Shown here: positions 45,622 to 54,316 of the stretch, piece after piece | Layout of the letters: each line of letters begins with the position of its first letter | How positions within the stretch are numbered: the first letter of the stretch is position 1 | IMG/VR virus record: IMGVR_UViG_3300027971_000028 | Span: 1-64,000 of that record | DNA: 64,000 nucleotides | Strand: one strand, 5' to 3' | Origin: a virus | Position numbers and translations under genes: made by a program | The notes under the pieces: model-generated | Databases searched by the model: none | Told to the model about the DNA's origin: nothing | What the model saw: only the letters and a program-made list of their open reading frames with translations

Positions 45622-48441
45622 ATGGCAATTGTTGGTGATGCATATGTAGTAGTTCGCGCCATCACTACTAGTGTTGAAAGAGATATTCAAAAATCTTTTA
45701 AAGGTGTGGACGCAGTTGGAGAAAAAGCTGGAGTAGATATATCTAATGGAATAAATAGAGGTATTCGCAGAGCTAAATTTGATTTTAGTGGAAGTTTTGC
45801 AAAATCAGCAATAGATGCTAAAGAACGATTTTCATCTTTAACAAGAGCGGGATATGCGTTAGCGCCAGCACTTACAGCATTAGGTGGGATTATTGGTCTT
45901 CTTGGTACAGGACTTATTTCTTTAACTTCAATAATTGGAGCCGCTGCTACCCCCGCGTTAATTACTTTAGCTGGAGCATTTACAGCCGCAGGTCAAGCAG
46001 CTCTGACACTAAAATTAGCATTTTCTGGGGTCGCTAAAGCAGTACAAGCAGGAACTAAAAACTCTAAAAAAAGTGCTTCTGCTGCAAAATCAGAAGTAGA
46101 TGCTCAAAGAAATTTAGCAAAAGCATATGAAGATCTAGCAGATGCTCAAAAAGGAGTAAATGATGCTAGAGAAACTGCAATTGAACAGATACAACAACTA
46201 GGTTTTGATTCTGAAGATGCTGCAATTAACGAACAAAAAGCAGCACTCGAACTTGAAAAAGCCCGTGAGACTCTTGCTCGTGTTTCAGATCTTCCACCTA
46301 ACTCTCGTGCTCGTAAAGAGGCTCAGCTTGCTTTTGCTGAAGCAGATTTAAATCTTAGAAGAGCGGTTGATCGTAACAATGATTTAAAAAAGGCAGAAGC
46401 AGAAAATGCAAAAGCAGGTCCTGATTTATCTTCTCAAGTAGAGGCAAGTAAAGTTGTTGTTAATGCTAAAAAAGCAGAATTAGATGCTGAAAGAAACTTA
46501 ATAAAAGCAACAGAAGCAAGAGATGCTGCTCTACAAGGATCTGGAGCAGATGCTTACGCTGACGCACTTTCTAACTTGTCAAAAGAAGCCCAAAACTTTG
46601 TTAAATATTTAGTTTCTATACAGGGAGAGTTTAAAAAACTTAAGGCTGCTGCTGGAGAAAAACTTTTCCCTCAACTAGAAACAGCAATAGATAACTTAGT
46701 AAAAAACCTATTTCCTGCTCTAAGACCTCTTCTTACTGAAACAGGAGATGTTTTAGGTAAGGTAGCAATAAGAATATCTGAAGTAATAACAAAATCAGAA
46801 AACATAAAAAGACTAGAGTCTATATGGAAGACAAATAATAAATTTATAGACAATTTTGGTAGTGCAATAGCCAATCTTTATGAAGGATTTTTAATTCTTT
46901 TAAACGCTGCTAAACCTTTAATTGATGCTTTCGGTGAATGGCTAAAGAATGTTACTGGCTCATGGAAAGAAACTTTAAAACTTGATGAAGCAACTGGAAA
47001 ACTTGGAGAGCGTTTTAAAATTGCTAAAGGAATATTAAAAGACTTAGGCACTATTCTTGGAAACGTTTTTGGAGGATTTAAAAATCTTGTAAAGGCAAAC
47101 GTGGGTCCTGGCAGTGGCGGTCAAATATTCTTAGACTACTTTAAAAAAGTATCTTTAGCATTTAAAAATTTAAAGACAATAGATGGACGTCCTCTAAAAG
47201 ACTTTTTTGCAGATGCAGCAAAAAACGGTACAGTTCTTCTATCATTGCTAGGAGAAATTATTGGTGGGTTCATAAGACTAGCCGATAATAAAGGCTTAGG
47301 AATTTTCTTAGAGCAACTTAGAGTAGTAAACGGTATCTTTAGTGATATAGGTGAAAGTTTAGACTCTTCTTTACCATCTTTTGGTAATTTTTTAATAGAG
47401 TTTTCAACTTTTATAAAAACAGTAACAGACTCGGGATCTATAACAATATTTTTTGATACTTTGTCTGGAGTTCTTAAAAAATTAAATGATTTTTTAAATA
47501 GCGAATTTGGTCAAGCATTACTGAGGGTATCTGCTCAAATACTTCCTTTATTAGCAGCCTTTGGGTTAATAACTAAAGCAGTAACATTTTTTGGAAAAGT
47601 ACTTTTAGGACCTCTATTTTCGCTTATTAAGTTTGTTGATAAAATTGTAGAGATAGCCCCTAAGATACGAGCATTTGCAACAGCATTTGGCGGCCCAATT
47701 GCAATTATTTTAGCTGTTGTAGCTGTGTTTGCTCTTCTCTACCAAAATAGCGAGATATTTAGAGAATCTATTGGAAAGCTAGTTTCTGCTGTTGGTGGTG
47801 CGTTAACAGATGCATTTAAAACAATAAAAACTGCTGTAGATGGTTTTGATCTTTCTGGAATTATGAGTGTATTTAAAATGCTTGGTGATTTTTTAGGAAC
47901 ATTTATAGTTCCAATAATTAGTGTAGTTTTAGTTACTGCTATAAAAACTGTTGCTGGTGTAATTTCTTCACTAATAAAAGTAGTAGGTCTTTTAACAAAT
48001 GCATTTAGCGGAATTGCAGGTGCTGTAAGCAAGGCTTTTAGTATCGTAATTTCAGTAGTTAAAGGTGCAATAAATGCATTAATATCAGTTTGGAATAATA
48101 GTCTTGGTAATTTAAAGATTACGCTACCTAAAATTGGGCCATTCGGCGGCGGAACCATTGGATTCCCAAAAATTAATCCTCTTGCAAAAGGTGGAGTTGT
48201 AATGCCAAGCGCTGAAGGAACTCTTGCCACAATCGGTGAAGCAGGTCGACCAGAACGTGTAGAGCCACTTGATCCAAACGGTCTGTCAAAGCGTGATAAA
48301 GCAATGATAGAAACATTATCTGGTGGAAAAGGTTCTGGAATTAATATAACAATTAATCCTTCTGCTGGCATGGATGAGAGAGAACTTGCCTCTATTGTTT
48401 CTCGTCAGATTGCCTTCCAACTTCGTAAGGGAGCCGCCTAA
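45622..48441 (+). CDS. Tape measure protein
   Basis: This 939-residue protein has AGGAGGTG before the ATG. The N-terminus has a hydrophobic part (LAPALTALGGIIGLLGTGLI), then a long coiled coil (~150-330), several hydrophobic segments at ~640-830 and a Gly-rich end (AKGGVVMPSAEGTLATIGEA, GRPERVEPL). This is the standard composition of siphovirus tape measures. At about 1.5 angstrom per residue it predicts a tail of roughly 140 nm. It overlaps the next gene by ATGA-type coupling. Confidence 0.9.
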   Translation: MAIVGDAYVVVRAITTSVERDIQKSFKGVDAVGEKAGVDISNGINRGIRRAKFDFSGSFAKSAIDAKERFSSLTRAGYALAPALTALGGIIGLLGTGLISLTSIIGAAATPALITLAGAFTAAGQAALTLKLAFSGVAKAVQAGTKNSKKSASAAKSEVDAQRNLAKAYEDLADAQKGVNDARETAIEQIQQLGFDSEDAAINEQKAALELEKARETLARVSDLPPNSRARKEAQLAFAEADLNLRRAVDRNNDLKKAEAENAKAGPDLSSQVEASKVVVNAKKAELDAERNLIKATEARDAALQGSGADAYADALSNLSKEAQNFVKYLVSIQGEFKKLKAAAGEKLFPQLETAIDNLVKNLFPALRPLLTETGDVLGKVAIRISEVITKSENIKRLESIWKTNNKFIDNFGSAIANLYEGFLILLNAAKPLIDAFGEWLKNVTGSWKETLKLDEATGKLGERFKIAKGILKDLGTILGNVFGGFKNLVKANVGPGSGGQIFLDYFKKVSLAFKNLKTIDGRPLKDFFADAAKNGTVLLSLLGEIIGGFIRLADNKGLGIFLEQLRVVNGIFSDIGESLDSSLPSFGNFLIEFSTFIKTVTDSGSITIFFDTLSGVLKKLNDFLNSEFGQALLRVSAQILPLLAAFGLITKAVTFFGKVLLGPLFSLIKFVDKIVEIAPKIRAFATAFGGPIAIILAVVAVFALLYQNSEIFRESIGKLVSAVGGALTDAFKTIKTAVDGFDLSGIMSVFKMLGDFLGTFIVPIISVVLVTAIKTVAGVISSLIKVVGLLTNAFSGIAGAVSKAFSIVISVVKGAINALISVWNNSLGNLKITLPKIGPFGGGTIGFPKINPLAKGGVVMPSAEGTLATIGEAGRPERVEPLDPNGLSKRDKAMIETLSGGKGSGINITINPSAGMDERELASIVSRQIAFQLRKGAA

Positions 48442-50582
48442 TGAGTCGCTCAAATTTATTTACAAACCCTACTTACCAAACTAACACTACTGGCTGGTCT
48501 GCTGCTCAAAAACTAAACAAAAGAATTATTAACTCCCAAAGAAGTGCCACCACTGCGACAATAACTACTAGTACTGCCCATGGTTTTTTAGTTGGTGATA
48601 GCGTAACTATTGCTGGCACTAATGGTAACTCTGCTTTACATGGTACTTATACAATTACAGCAATACCAACCTCAGTAACATTTAGATATACAACTGCAAC
48701 CAGTGGAACCATAACTTCAGCAGCAGATACAGGAACTGCCACCGTATTTGGGCTAGCACCTTCTGCTAATACAAAAACTATTAGCAACTCTCAAAGAAGT
48801 ACTACAACAGCACTTATAACTACTTCAGCATCTCACGGTTTTGCGGTAGGAGATGTCGTAACGATTGCTGGAACTAATGGCAACACCCCCTTACACGGCA
48901 CTTACACAATTACAGGAGTTCCTAGCGATACTACCTTTACCTACACAACCTCAACCTCTGGAACTATTACATCCGCTGCCGATACTGGTACAGCAGTAAT
49001 TGCCACTACATCTTTAGCAAGAATTACCTCTGACTACTTTGTTGGCTCTTCTTCTTTACAAATAACCAAGTCTGCTCAGGCTAACTCTGGAGTAATTACT
49101 ACCGACAGAATTGCTACTACAGCGTTATCTAGTTATGCAGTTTCTGGGTATGTAAAAGTTCCTACTGGCGCAGAAGAAGGCTCTTTTAGTATTAAGGCTA
49201 TTTGGTATAACGCATCTACTGCTGGAAGCATAGTTTCAATAAGTAATAACACTGCAAGAGATTTAACCAGTTCCTCAGGCTGGCAAAGAATCACGGCAGT
49301 ATTCACCGCACCAGCCACTTCAACTCATGCAAACTTTGCTTTTATTCAAAGCACCGCTGGTACTAAAGCCGAGACTTTCTTACTTGACGCTGTTTTATTA
49401 GAGCAGTCTGACTCAGTAGAGGGCTTTTTTGTTAACTCTAATCAAGCCAATGAAACTTCAAAGGTAAACCTTGCTTTAGCCCCACTTCCACAGCCTCATT
49501 TGACGGGAATGAAGTTACAAGCAGATATATCGCTGAATGACTTTACTTTTAATACAATTGATGAATACGGAGTTATTTGGGTAGTTACTGATATTGGTGG
49601 TTGGTGGCAACATCCTTCTCCTGAAATCCCTGAGGTTTCTAGAGGCTGGGGCGATGGTTCATATGATGTTAAAGGTAAATACAACGCAAGAGATATAACT
49701 TTTGAAGGCGTTATTCTGACTCCAGATCCTTCTCTACTTGCTGCTGCTAGAGATAGATTTGTCGCGGCTACAAATTTAGTTTATACAGGTGGATGGCTTA
49801 AAACAAATGAAGGATCTTACATTAAAGCATCTTATGTAAGATTAAGCGGAGATCCAGAAATACAAACAGTAAATGCTCGCGGGCGCACTGAGTTTTCTAT
49901 CGGACTTAGAGCAGCAGATCCTATAAAATATAAGTGGAATACAGAAGACCCAATCTATGGGTATGAGAACGTATTAATACCGTGTGAAGCAACATCTACA
50001 GCCGCGGATGGAACCGAGATTATAGAAAATGAAGGTAACTACCCTGTTAGCGTATATTTAACTATTACTGGTCCGCTAGTTGGTCCAGCGGTAATATCTA
50101 ATGACACTTCCGAGGAACAAATTAATATAACAGGTGCTCTAAGAGCTGCTACTACTAAAACAATTAATAACAGAGGCTTAACTGATAATTTAGTAACCCT
50201 CTCAACTACCACCACTCACGGATTAGTTGTTGGTGATGTTGTTACTGTTTCTGGTCTTGGTTCACCGTATGACGGGGATTTTGTAGTACTTAGTGTTCCT
50301 ACAACTAGCACATTTACATATGCAGCAACTGGTTCTAACGTCGCTTATGGAGCTGGTAGTGGGAGCCTTGCCTATGGTCCAGATACTTTAGAAATCAACA
50401 CATATGATAGATCTGTATTTTTAAATGGAGAGTATTTAGGAGCAAGAGCAAAATTAGAAGTGTATAACGAATGGATTAATTTATACCCAGGCAATAACAC
50501 AATTAGTTTTTATGACATAGGCGATGCTGCCAATTCAACGGCTACTTTATCTGTAGACTATCGTTCTGGATGGCTTGCTTAA
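48441..50582 (+). CDS. Distal tail protein-like with split carbohydrate-binding domain
   Basis: This 713-residue protein begins SNLFTNPTYQTNTTGWSA, the first strand of a CBM_4_9-like fold, which continues only at about 195 (LARITSDYFVGSSSLQITKS ... GWQRITAVFTAPA ... FLLDAVLLEQ). Two copies of a beta module lie between. From about 345 follows a distal-tail (Dit)-like domain (YGVIWVVTDIGGWWQHP, RDITFEGVILTPDPS). A third, diverged module copy is near 572-645. The protein would form the tail tip and bind cell-surface sugars. Confidence 0.75.
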   Translation: MSRSNLFTNPTYQTNTTGWSAAQKLNKRIINSQRSATTATITTSTAHGFLVGDSVTIAGTNGNSALHGTYTITAIPTSVTFRYTTATSGTITSAADTGTATVFGLAPSANTKTISNSQRSTTTALITTSASHGFAVGDVVTIAGTNGNTPLHGTYTITGVPSDTTFTYTTSTSGTITSAADTGTAVIATTSLARITSDYFVGSSSLQITKSAQANSGVITTDRIATTALSSYAVSGYVKVPTGAEEGSFSIKAIWYNASTAGSIVSISNNTARDLTSSSGWQRITAVFTAPATSTHANFAFIQSTAGTKAETFLLDAVLLEQSDSVEGFFVNSNQANETSKVNLALAPLPQPHLTGMKLQADISLNDFTFNTIDEYGVIWVVTDIGGWWQHPSPEIPEVSRGWGDGSYDVKGKYNARDITFEGVILTPDPSLLAAARDRFVAATNLVYTGGWLKTNEGSYIKASYVRLSGDPEIQTVNARGRTEFSIGLRAADPIKYKWNTEDPIYGYENVLIPCEATSTAADGTEIIENEGNYPVSVYLTITGPLVGPAVISNDTSEEQINITGALRAATTKTINNRGLTDNLVTLSTTTTHGLVVGDVVTVSGLGSPYDGDFVVLSVPTTSTFTYAATGSNVAYGAGSGSLAYGPDTLEINTYDRSVFLNGEYLGARAKLEVYNEWINLYPGNNTISFYDIGDAANSTATLSVDYRSGWLA
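48519..49001 (+). repeat. Tail module copies B and C, in tandem
   Basis: Copies run from about 48519 to 48747 and 48773 to 49001. Both encode SQRS-x-TTA-x-ITTS, HGF, AGTNGN, LHGTYTIT and TSGTITSAADTGTA. They interrupt the carbohydrate-binding domain. They are closer to copy A than to later copies. Confidence 0.85.
50157..50380 (+). repeat. Tail module copy D, diverged
   Basis: This encodes KTINNRGLTDNLVTLSTTTT, then HGLVVGDVVTVSG, YDGDFVVLSVPTTSTFTY and a Gly-rich end. The skeleton is conserved but sequence identity to A-C is much lower. Confidence 0.7.
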
Positions 50583-50606
50583 ACTTAAAAAACTTAAGGA
50601 ACTAAA

Positions 50607-53264
50607 ATGACAACTAATGAAATTAACCCAGCTGATTACAGATACTACGCTGTAGATTTGCTTACAAACACCTTGTTGGTAGAGATCCCGTTTGTAGATG
50701 TTACTTATGGAAGGGCTCTAAGTAAAGCAGGTTCTTTTTCTGGGTCAATTCCTATAGTTGAAGCAAACGCTCATTTAAATCTATATGAAAACACCATGCC
50801 AGGAAAAACAGCAATATATATTCTTAGAAACGGCGTCTGCGTCTGGGGCGGAATTATATGGAGCAGAAGTTACTCTCCCATTGATAAAAAGTTAACTGTA
50901 GATGGCGCAGAGTTTATAAGTTATTTGTATCATAGGATGGTATGGCAAACTCTTTATTATGGAAGTGAGCCTTACTACTGCAGCAGATATGTAGCAGGGT
51001 CTGGTACAGCAACTATTTACACTAGTACAGAACATGAATTTGAAGTAGGAGATGTTGTAAAGGTTTACGCACTAAATAATGCTTTAAATGGTACGCATGT
51101 AATAACAGCAATCCCGTCTGCTTCAAGTTTTTCTTTTGCCTCCGCTGCGACGCTCTCTTTAAGCCCTTCTGATATAGGTCAAGCTCGTTCTGTTGTTGAT
51201 TCATATGATGTTGCTAGAGATATTTTAGGCTGGTTAAATGAGGATTTTTCTACAAATGATTTTTTAAATGATGAGGCTTATGGCGATAGACGTATAAATT
51301 TTCCAGCCACGGATGAAGAGTACACAGTTACCAATAAACTTTGTGTTTCAAACAGTACTACTCTAACTTTAGATAGGCCGCATGATCTAATAGTAGGTCA
51401 ACTAGTTGAAATTGCAGCTGTAGATGATTTATTAGATGGTTATCAAACTATTACAGCCGTCCCAACCAGCACAACCATTAAATACAACGTCACTGGTTCT
51501 GTAAATATCTCGACTGCTGCTGTAACCCCGTACACAAGTTATGATGTAACTTCAAAAAGCATATCCACTACTTCTTTAACTATAACATTTAAATCAGTTT
51601 CATCTAATATTGCAACAATAACTACGAGTCAACCCCATGGGCTTGCAGTAGGAGATTATGTAAGCATAGCAAAATTAGATAACAGCGTTTCTTATACTAA
51701 AACAGCCACTGCCTTTAGTGGATCTACTACCCTTACAGTTACAAGTGCTACTAATTTAGTAGCAGGAATGTTAGTTTCTGTAACAACTGGAAAACTTAGT
51801 GGAAACACTATTGTTGAGAAAATAGTTGGAACTACTGTTACTTTAAACAAACCTACATTATCTGCTATAACTTCTGAAACTGTAAGTTTTACAAATCAAT
51901 CTGCACTAAATGGCACTACTAACGTTATTTCAATACCAACTAGTACAACTTTTACAATACCAGTAGATAGTGCTGATATTGGTACTACCGCTGTCGCTGC
52001 AAATACAGGCGAGGCTTCTTATAAAACTGTTACCTTAACTACATCTGCTAATCACGGAATAGTGGCAGGTACCAGCATTATTGTTGAAAATATAGGAAGT
52101 GATTACGATGGTAATTATGTAGTAGCGTCAGTACCAGATGTTAAAACTATAAAATACACAGTCTTTTCTACTTTAAACTACGTTACCACAGGAGTTTCTG
52201 GCGGTACTGTTTCTTGGGGTGGCAGATTAGTTGCTGGTACTTATGGTTCATATTCTTCTAACTCTAATATAGGCATAGACTCTACTGAAGAGTTAAGTGC
52301 AAAATATTTAGGGTCAAGTAGTAAAGTATTTAGAGGCTCTGACTTAAGATCTTTTGGAGATATATTAGAAGATTTTTCTAAAGAACTTGAAGGTTTTGAG
52401 TACAGAATAGATTGTGATTTTGAAAATGATGCTTTTACTAGAACATTTACTTTTGTTCCTTTTGTTGATCCACCTGTAAGAATACCTGTAACATTTAAAC
52501 AACTAACATCTAACATTGCAACAATAACTACAAGCACTGCTCACGGGTTAGTTGCTGGGGACGAGACTGTTATTACAGAGGTTGGCTCATCATTTGACGG
52601 AACAGTTACTGTTGTTAGCGCTCCTACTACAACTACCTTTACTTTTTACTCTTATAACAACAATGTCCCTTCTACTGCATCTACAGGATATATAGGAGTG
52701 GTTCATCCGTTAAGTGTTTTAGGCGCTGATCAATATGTTTTCGAGTACCCAGGCAATATTTTTCAATTTACTTTAAATGAAAATGCAGAAGACTCTGCTA
52801 CTAGAATGTGGGTAGGTGGATCTGCTGATGGATTAGATGGCACTGCTAGCCAACCTTACGCTGCAGCGGCTTCAAAAGATTTACTAAATCAAGGTTGGCC
52901 ACTATTAGATGAGATCGAAGAAAAAAATGATGTAGATACTGTTGCTGCTGGTAAAGAGGCTTTATATAACTATGCTTTAGACTTTTTAGGAGAATCTAGA
53001 CCTCCAGAGGCAACTTTTAATATAGAGGTTAATGGATCTTTAGATCCTGTAGTTGGGTCTTACTACCCAGGAGATTGGTGCTCAATAATTCTTGATGATG
53101 AGTTTGTTAGAATGCGTCTAGCAACTGATCTAGAGCCTAGAGGTGATGTAATTGTTCGTAAAATTATTGCCTACACAGTTGGTGTTCCAGAAACTCCATC
53201 TTTTCCAGAAAAAGTAACACTGACTCTTCAAACTGAATGGAAGGAGGATAGAAAAAATGTCTAG
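50607..53264 (+). CDS. Baseplate / minor tail protein with multiple beta modules
   Basis: This 885-residue protein has TTAAGGAA before the ATG. The N-terminal ~115 residues (YGRALSKAGSFSGSIPIVEA, GVCVWGGIIWSRSYSPIDK) and the C-terminal ~200 (LGESRPPEATFNIEVNGSLD, WCSIILDDEFVRMRL) are typical of the actinophage minor tail protein after Dit. At least five diverged copies of the module lie between, in blocks near 50983-51190, 51337-51530, 51583-52015, 52024-52214 and 52489-52694. Probably a baseplate hub with decorations. Confidence 0.75.
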   Translation: MTTNEINPADYRYYAVDLLTNTLLVEIPFVDVTYGRALSKAGSFSGSIPIVEANAHLNLYENTMPGKTAIYILRNGVCVWGGIIWSRSYSPIDKKLTVDGAEFISYLYHRMVWQTLYYGSEPYYCSRYVAGSGTATIYTSTEHEFEVGDVVKVYALNNALNGTHVITAIPSASSFSFASAATLSLSPSDIGQARSVVDSYDVARDILGWLNEDFSTNDFLNDEAYGDRRINFPATDEEYTVTNKLCVSNSTTLTLDRPHDLIVGQLVEIAAVDDLLDGYQTITAVPTSTTIKYNVTGSVNISTAAVTPYTSYDVTSKSISTTSLTITFKSVSSNIATITTSQPHGLAVGDYVSIAKLDNSVSYTKTATAFSGSTTLTVTSATNLVAGMLVSVTTGKLSGNTIVEKIVGTTVTLNKPTLSAITSETVSFTNQSALNGTTNVISIPTSTTFTIPVDSADIGTTAVAANTGEASYKTVTLTTSANHGIVAGTSIIVENIGSDYDGNYVVASVPDVKTIKYTVFSTLNYVTTGVSGGTVSWGGRLVAGTYGSYSSNSNIGIDSTEELSAKYLGSSSKVFRGSDLRSFGDILEDFSKELEGFEYRIDCDFENDAFTRTFTFVPFVDPPVRIPVTFKQLTSNIATITTSTAHGLVAGDETVITEVGSSFDGTVTVVSAPTTTTFTFYSYNNNVPSTASTGYIGVVHPLSVLGADQYVFEYPGNIFQFTLNENAEDSATRMWVGGSADGLDGTASQPYAAAASKDLLNQGWPLLDEIEEKNDVDTVAAGKEALYNYALDFLGESRPPEATFNIEVNGSLDPVVGSYYPGDWCSIILDDEFVRMRLATDLEPRGDVIVRKIIAYTVGVPETPSFPEKVTLTLQTEWKEDRKNV
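50983..52694 (+). repeat. Tail module copies E to I, diverged
   Basis: Five segments share the pattern TTS-x-x-H-(G/D/E)-(L/F/I)-x-(V/A)-G, a variable turn, (L/Y)-(N/D)-G-x-x-x-(I/V) and a (V/I)-P-x-x-x-x-(F/I) strand. Copy G (from 51583) has an insertion of about 70 residues. Confidence 0.65.
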
Positions 53265-54312
53265 TAGAAGACGTAACAGTAAGAAAAATCTAGGAACTAA
53301 TCTATCTGACATACAAAGACGTCTGCGACGTATGGAGAGAAAGCCTATAAGAACTAGGCTTCAAAATAGAGTTATTAAAGGTGCTGCTATAGCCCCTAGC
53401 AGTATTACAGCAGATGAGGTTGGTTTTGGTACTAATATAGTAAGCACAGAAAATCCTGAAGATTTTGTTAATTTAAAAGATGGGCAAGAAATAACAAACC
53501 CAAACACTGGTGAGAAAAAAGTATATGATGAACTAAATGACGAATTTATAACTATAAAAGACCCCGCTGCTCAAGCGTCCGCAGATGGAAAAAATAAAAT
53601 CTATCGTCAAACTTCTCAACCTACGGGGGGTACCTACGTTCAAGGAGATACTTGGTTTGATACAGATGATGACAATAAAATTTATCGTTATGATGGGACT
53701 TCTTGGGTAGGGTTTACTTTAGGAGATGGCGCTTTAGCCAGTATTTCTGCTAATAAACTCACTGCTGGAACAATTGATGCACGTGTCATAACTGTTTCAT
53801 ATCTTGATGCAGGAAACATAACATCTGGAACAATAACTGGAAGAACTCTTCAAACTTCTGCATCTGGAAGAAAAGTTATTATAGATGGGTCCAATAACTA
53901 TATTAGACTTGATGATCAAACTGGTACGGCTACTGCATTTATAACTCCTTTAACCATAGAAAGTCTTGGAGATTACGGAATTTTTATGCATTCTGGATCT
54001 ACGGTAGACACTACTGGTGCTACTGCTGGAGCTGGAATATTTATTGCCGAGTATGCAACAAGAATATATGCTCAAGATAGAGCAAGTTTTATCAGAATGG
54101 ACAACGGTCAAATAGAAATCTCGGCGGACAATGCAACGTTTGCAACTATTATTTTAGATTCTACTGAAGTTTACATTAGTAAACTTAATGGACAGGCTAT
54201 AGCAGAAGACCCTACATCAGACATGAAAGTTAGAAATATAATGGCAACTAATACGGCAGGTACCCCGACTTATAGCGGGGGAGCCGGGGACATAATGTTG
54301 GTTTACACTTAA
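53257..54312 (+). CDS. Minor tail protein / fibre base
   Basis: This 351-residue protein has AAGGAGG before the ATG and overlaps the previous gene by 8 nt. It has a basic N-terminus (SSRRRNSKKNLGTNLSDIQR), then a GDTWFDTDDDNKIYRYDGTSW motif typical of tail-fibre shafts, then NKLTAGTIDARVITVSYLDA and a beta-helical C-terminus. It probably attaches the fibre protein that follows. Confidence 0.75.
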   Translation: MSSRRRNSKKNLGTNLSDIQRRLRRMERKPIRTRLQNRVIKGAAIAPSSITADEVGFGTNIVSTENPEDFVNLKDGQEITNPNTGEKKVYDELNDEFITIKDPAAQASADGKNKIYRQTSQPTGGTYVQGDTWFDTDDDNKIYRYDGTSWVGFTLGDGALASISANKLTAGTIDARVITVSYLDAGNITSGTITGRTLQTSASGRKVIIDGSNNYIRLDDQTGTATAFITPLTIESLGDYGIFMHSGSTVDTTGATAGAGIFIAEYATRIYAQDRASFIRMDNGQIEISADNATFATIILDSTEVYISKLNGQAIAEDPTSDMKVRNIMATNTAGTPTYSGGAGDIMLVYT

Positions 54313-54316
54313 TCTC

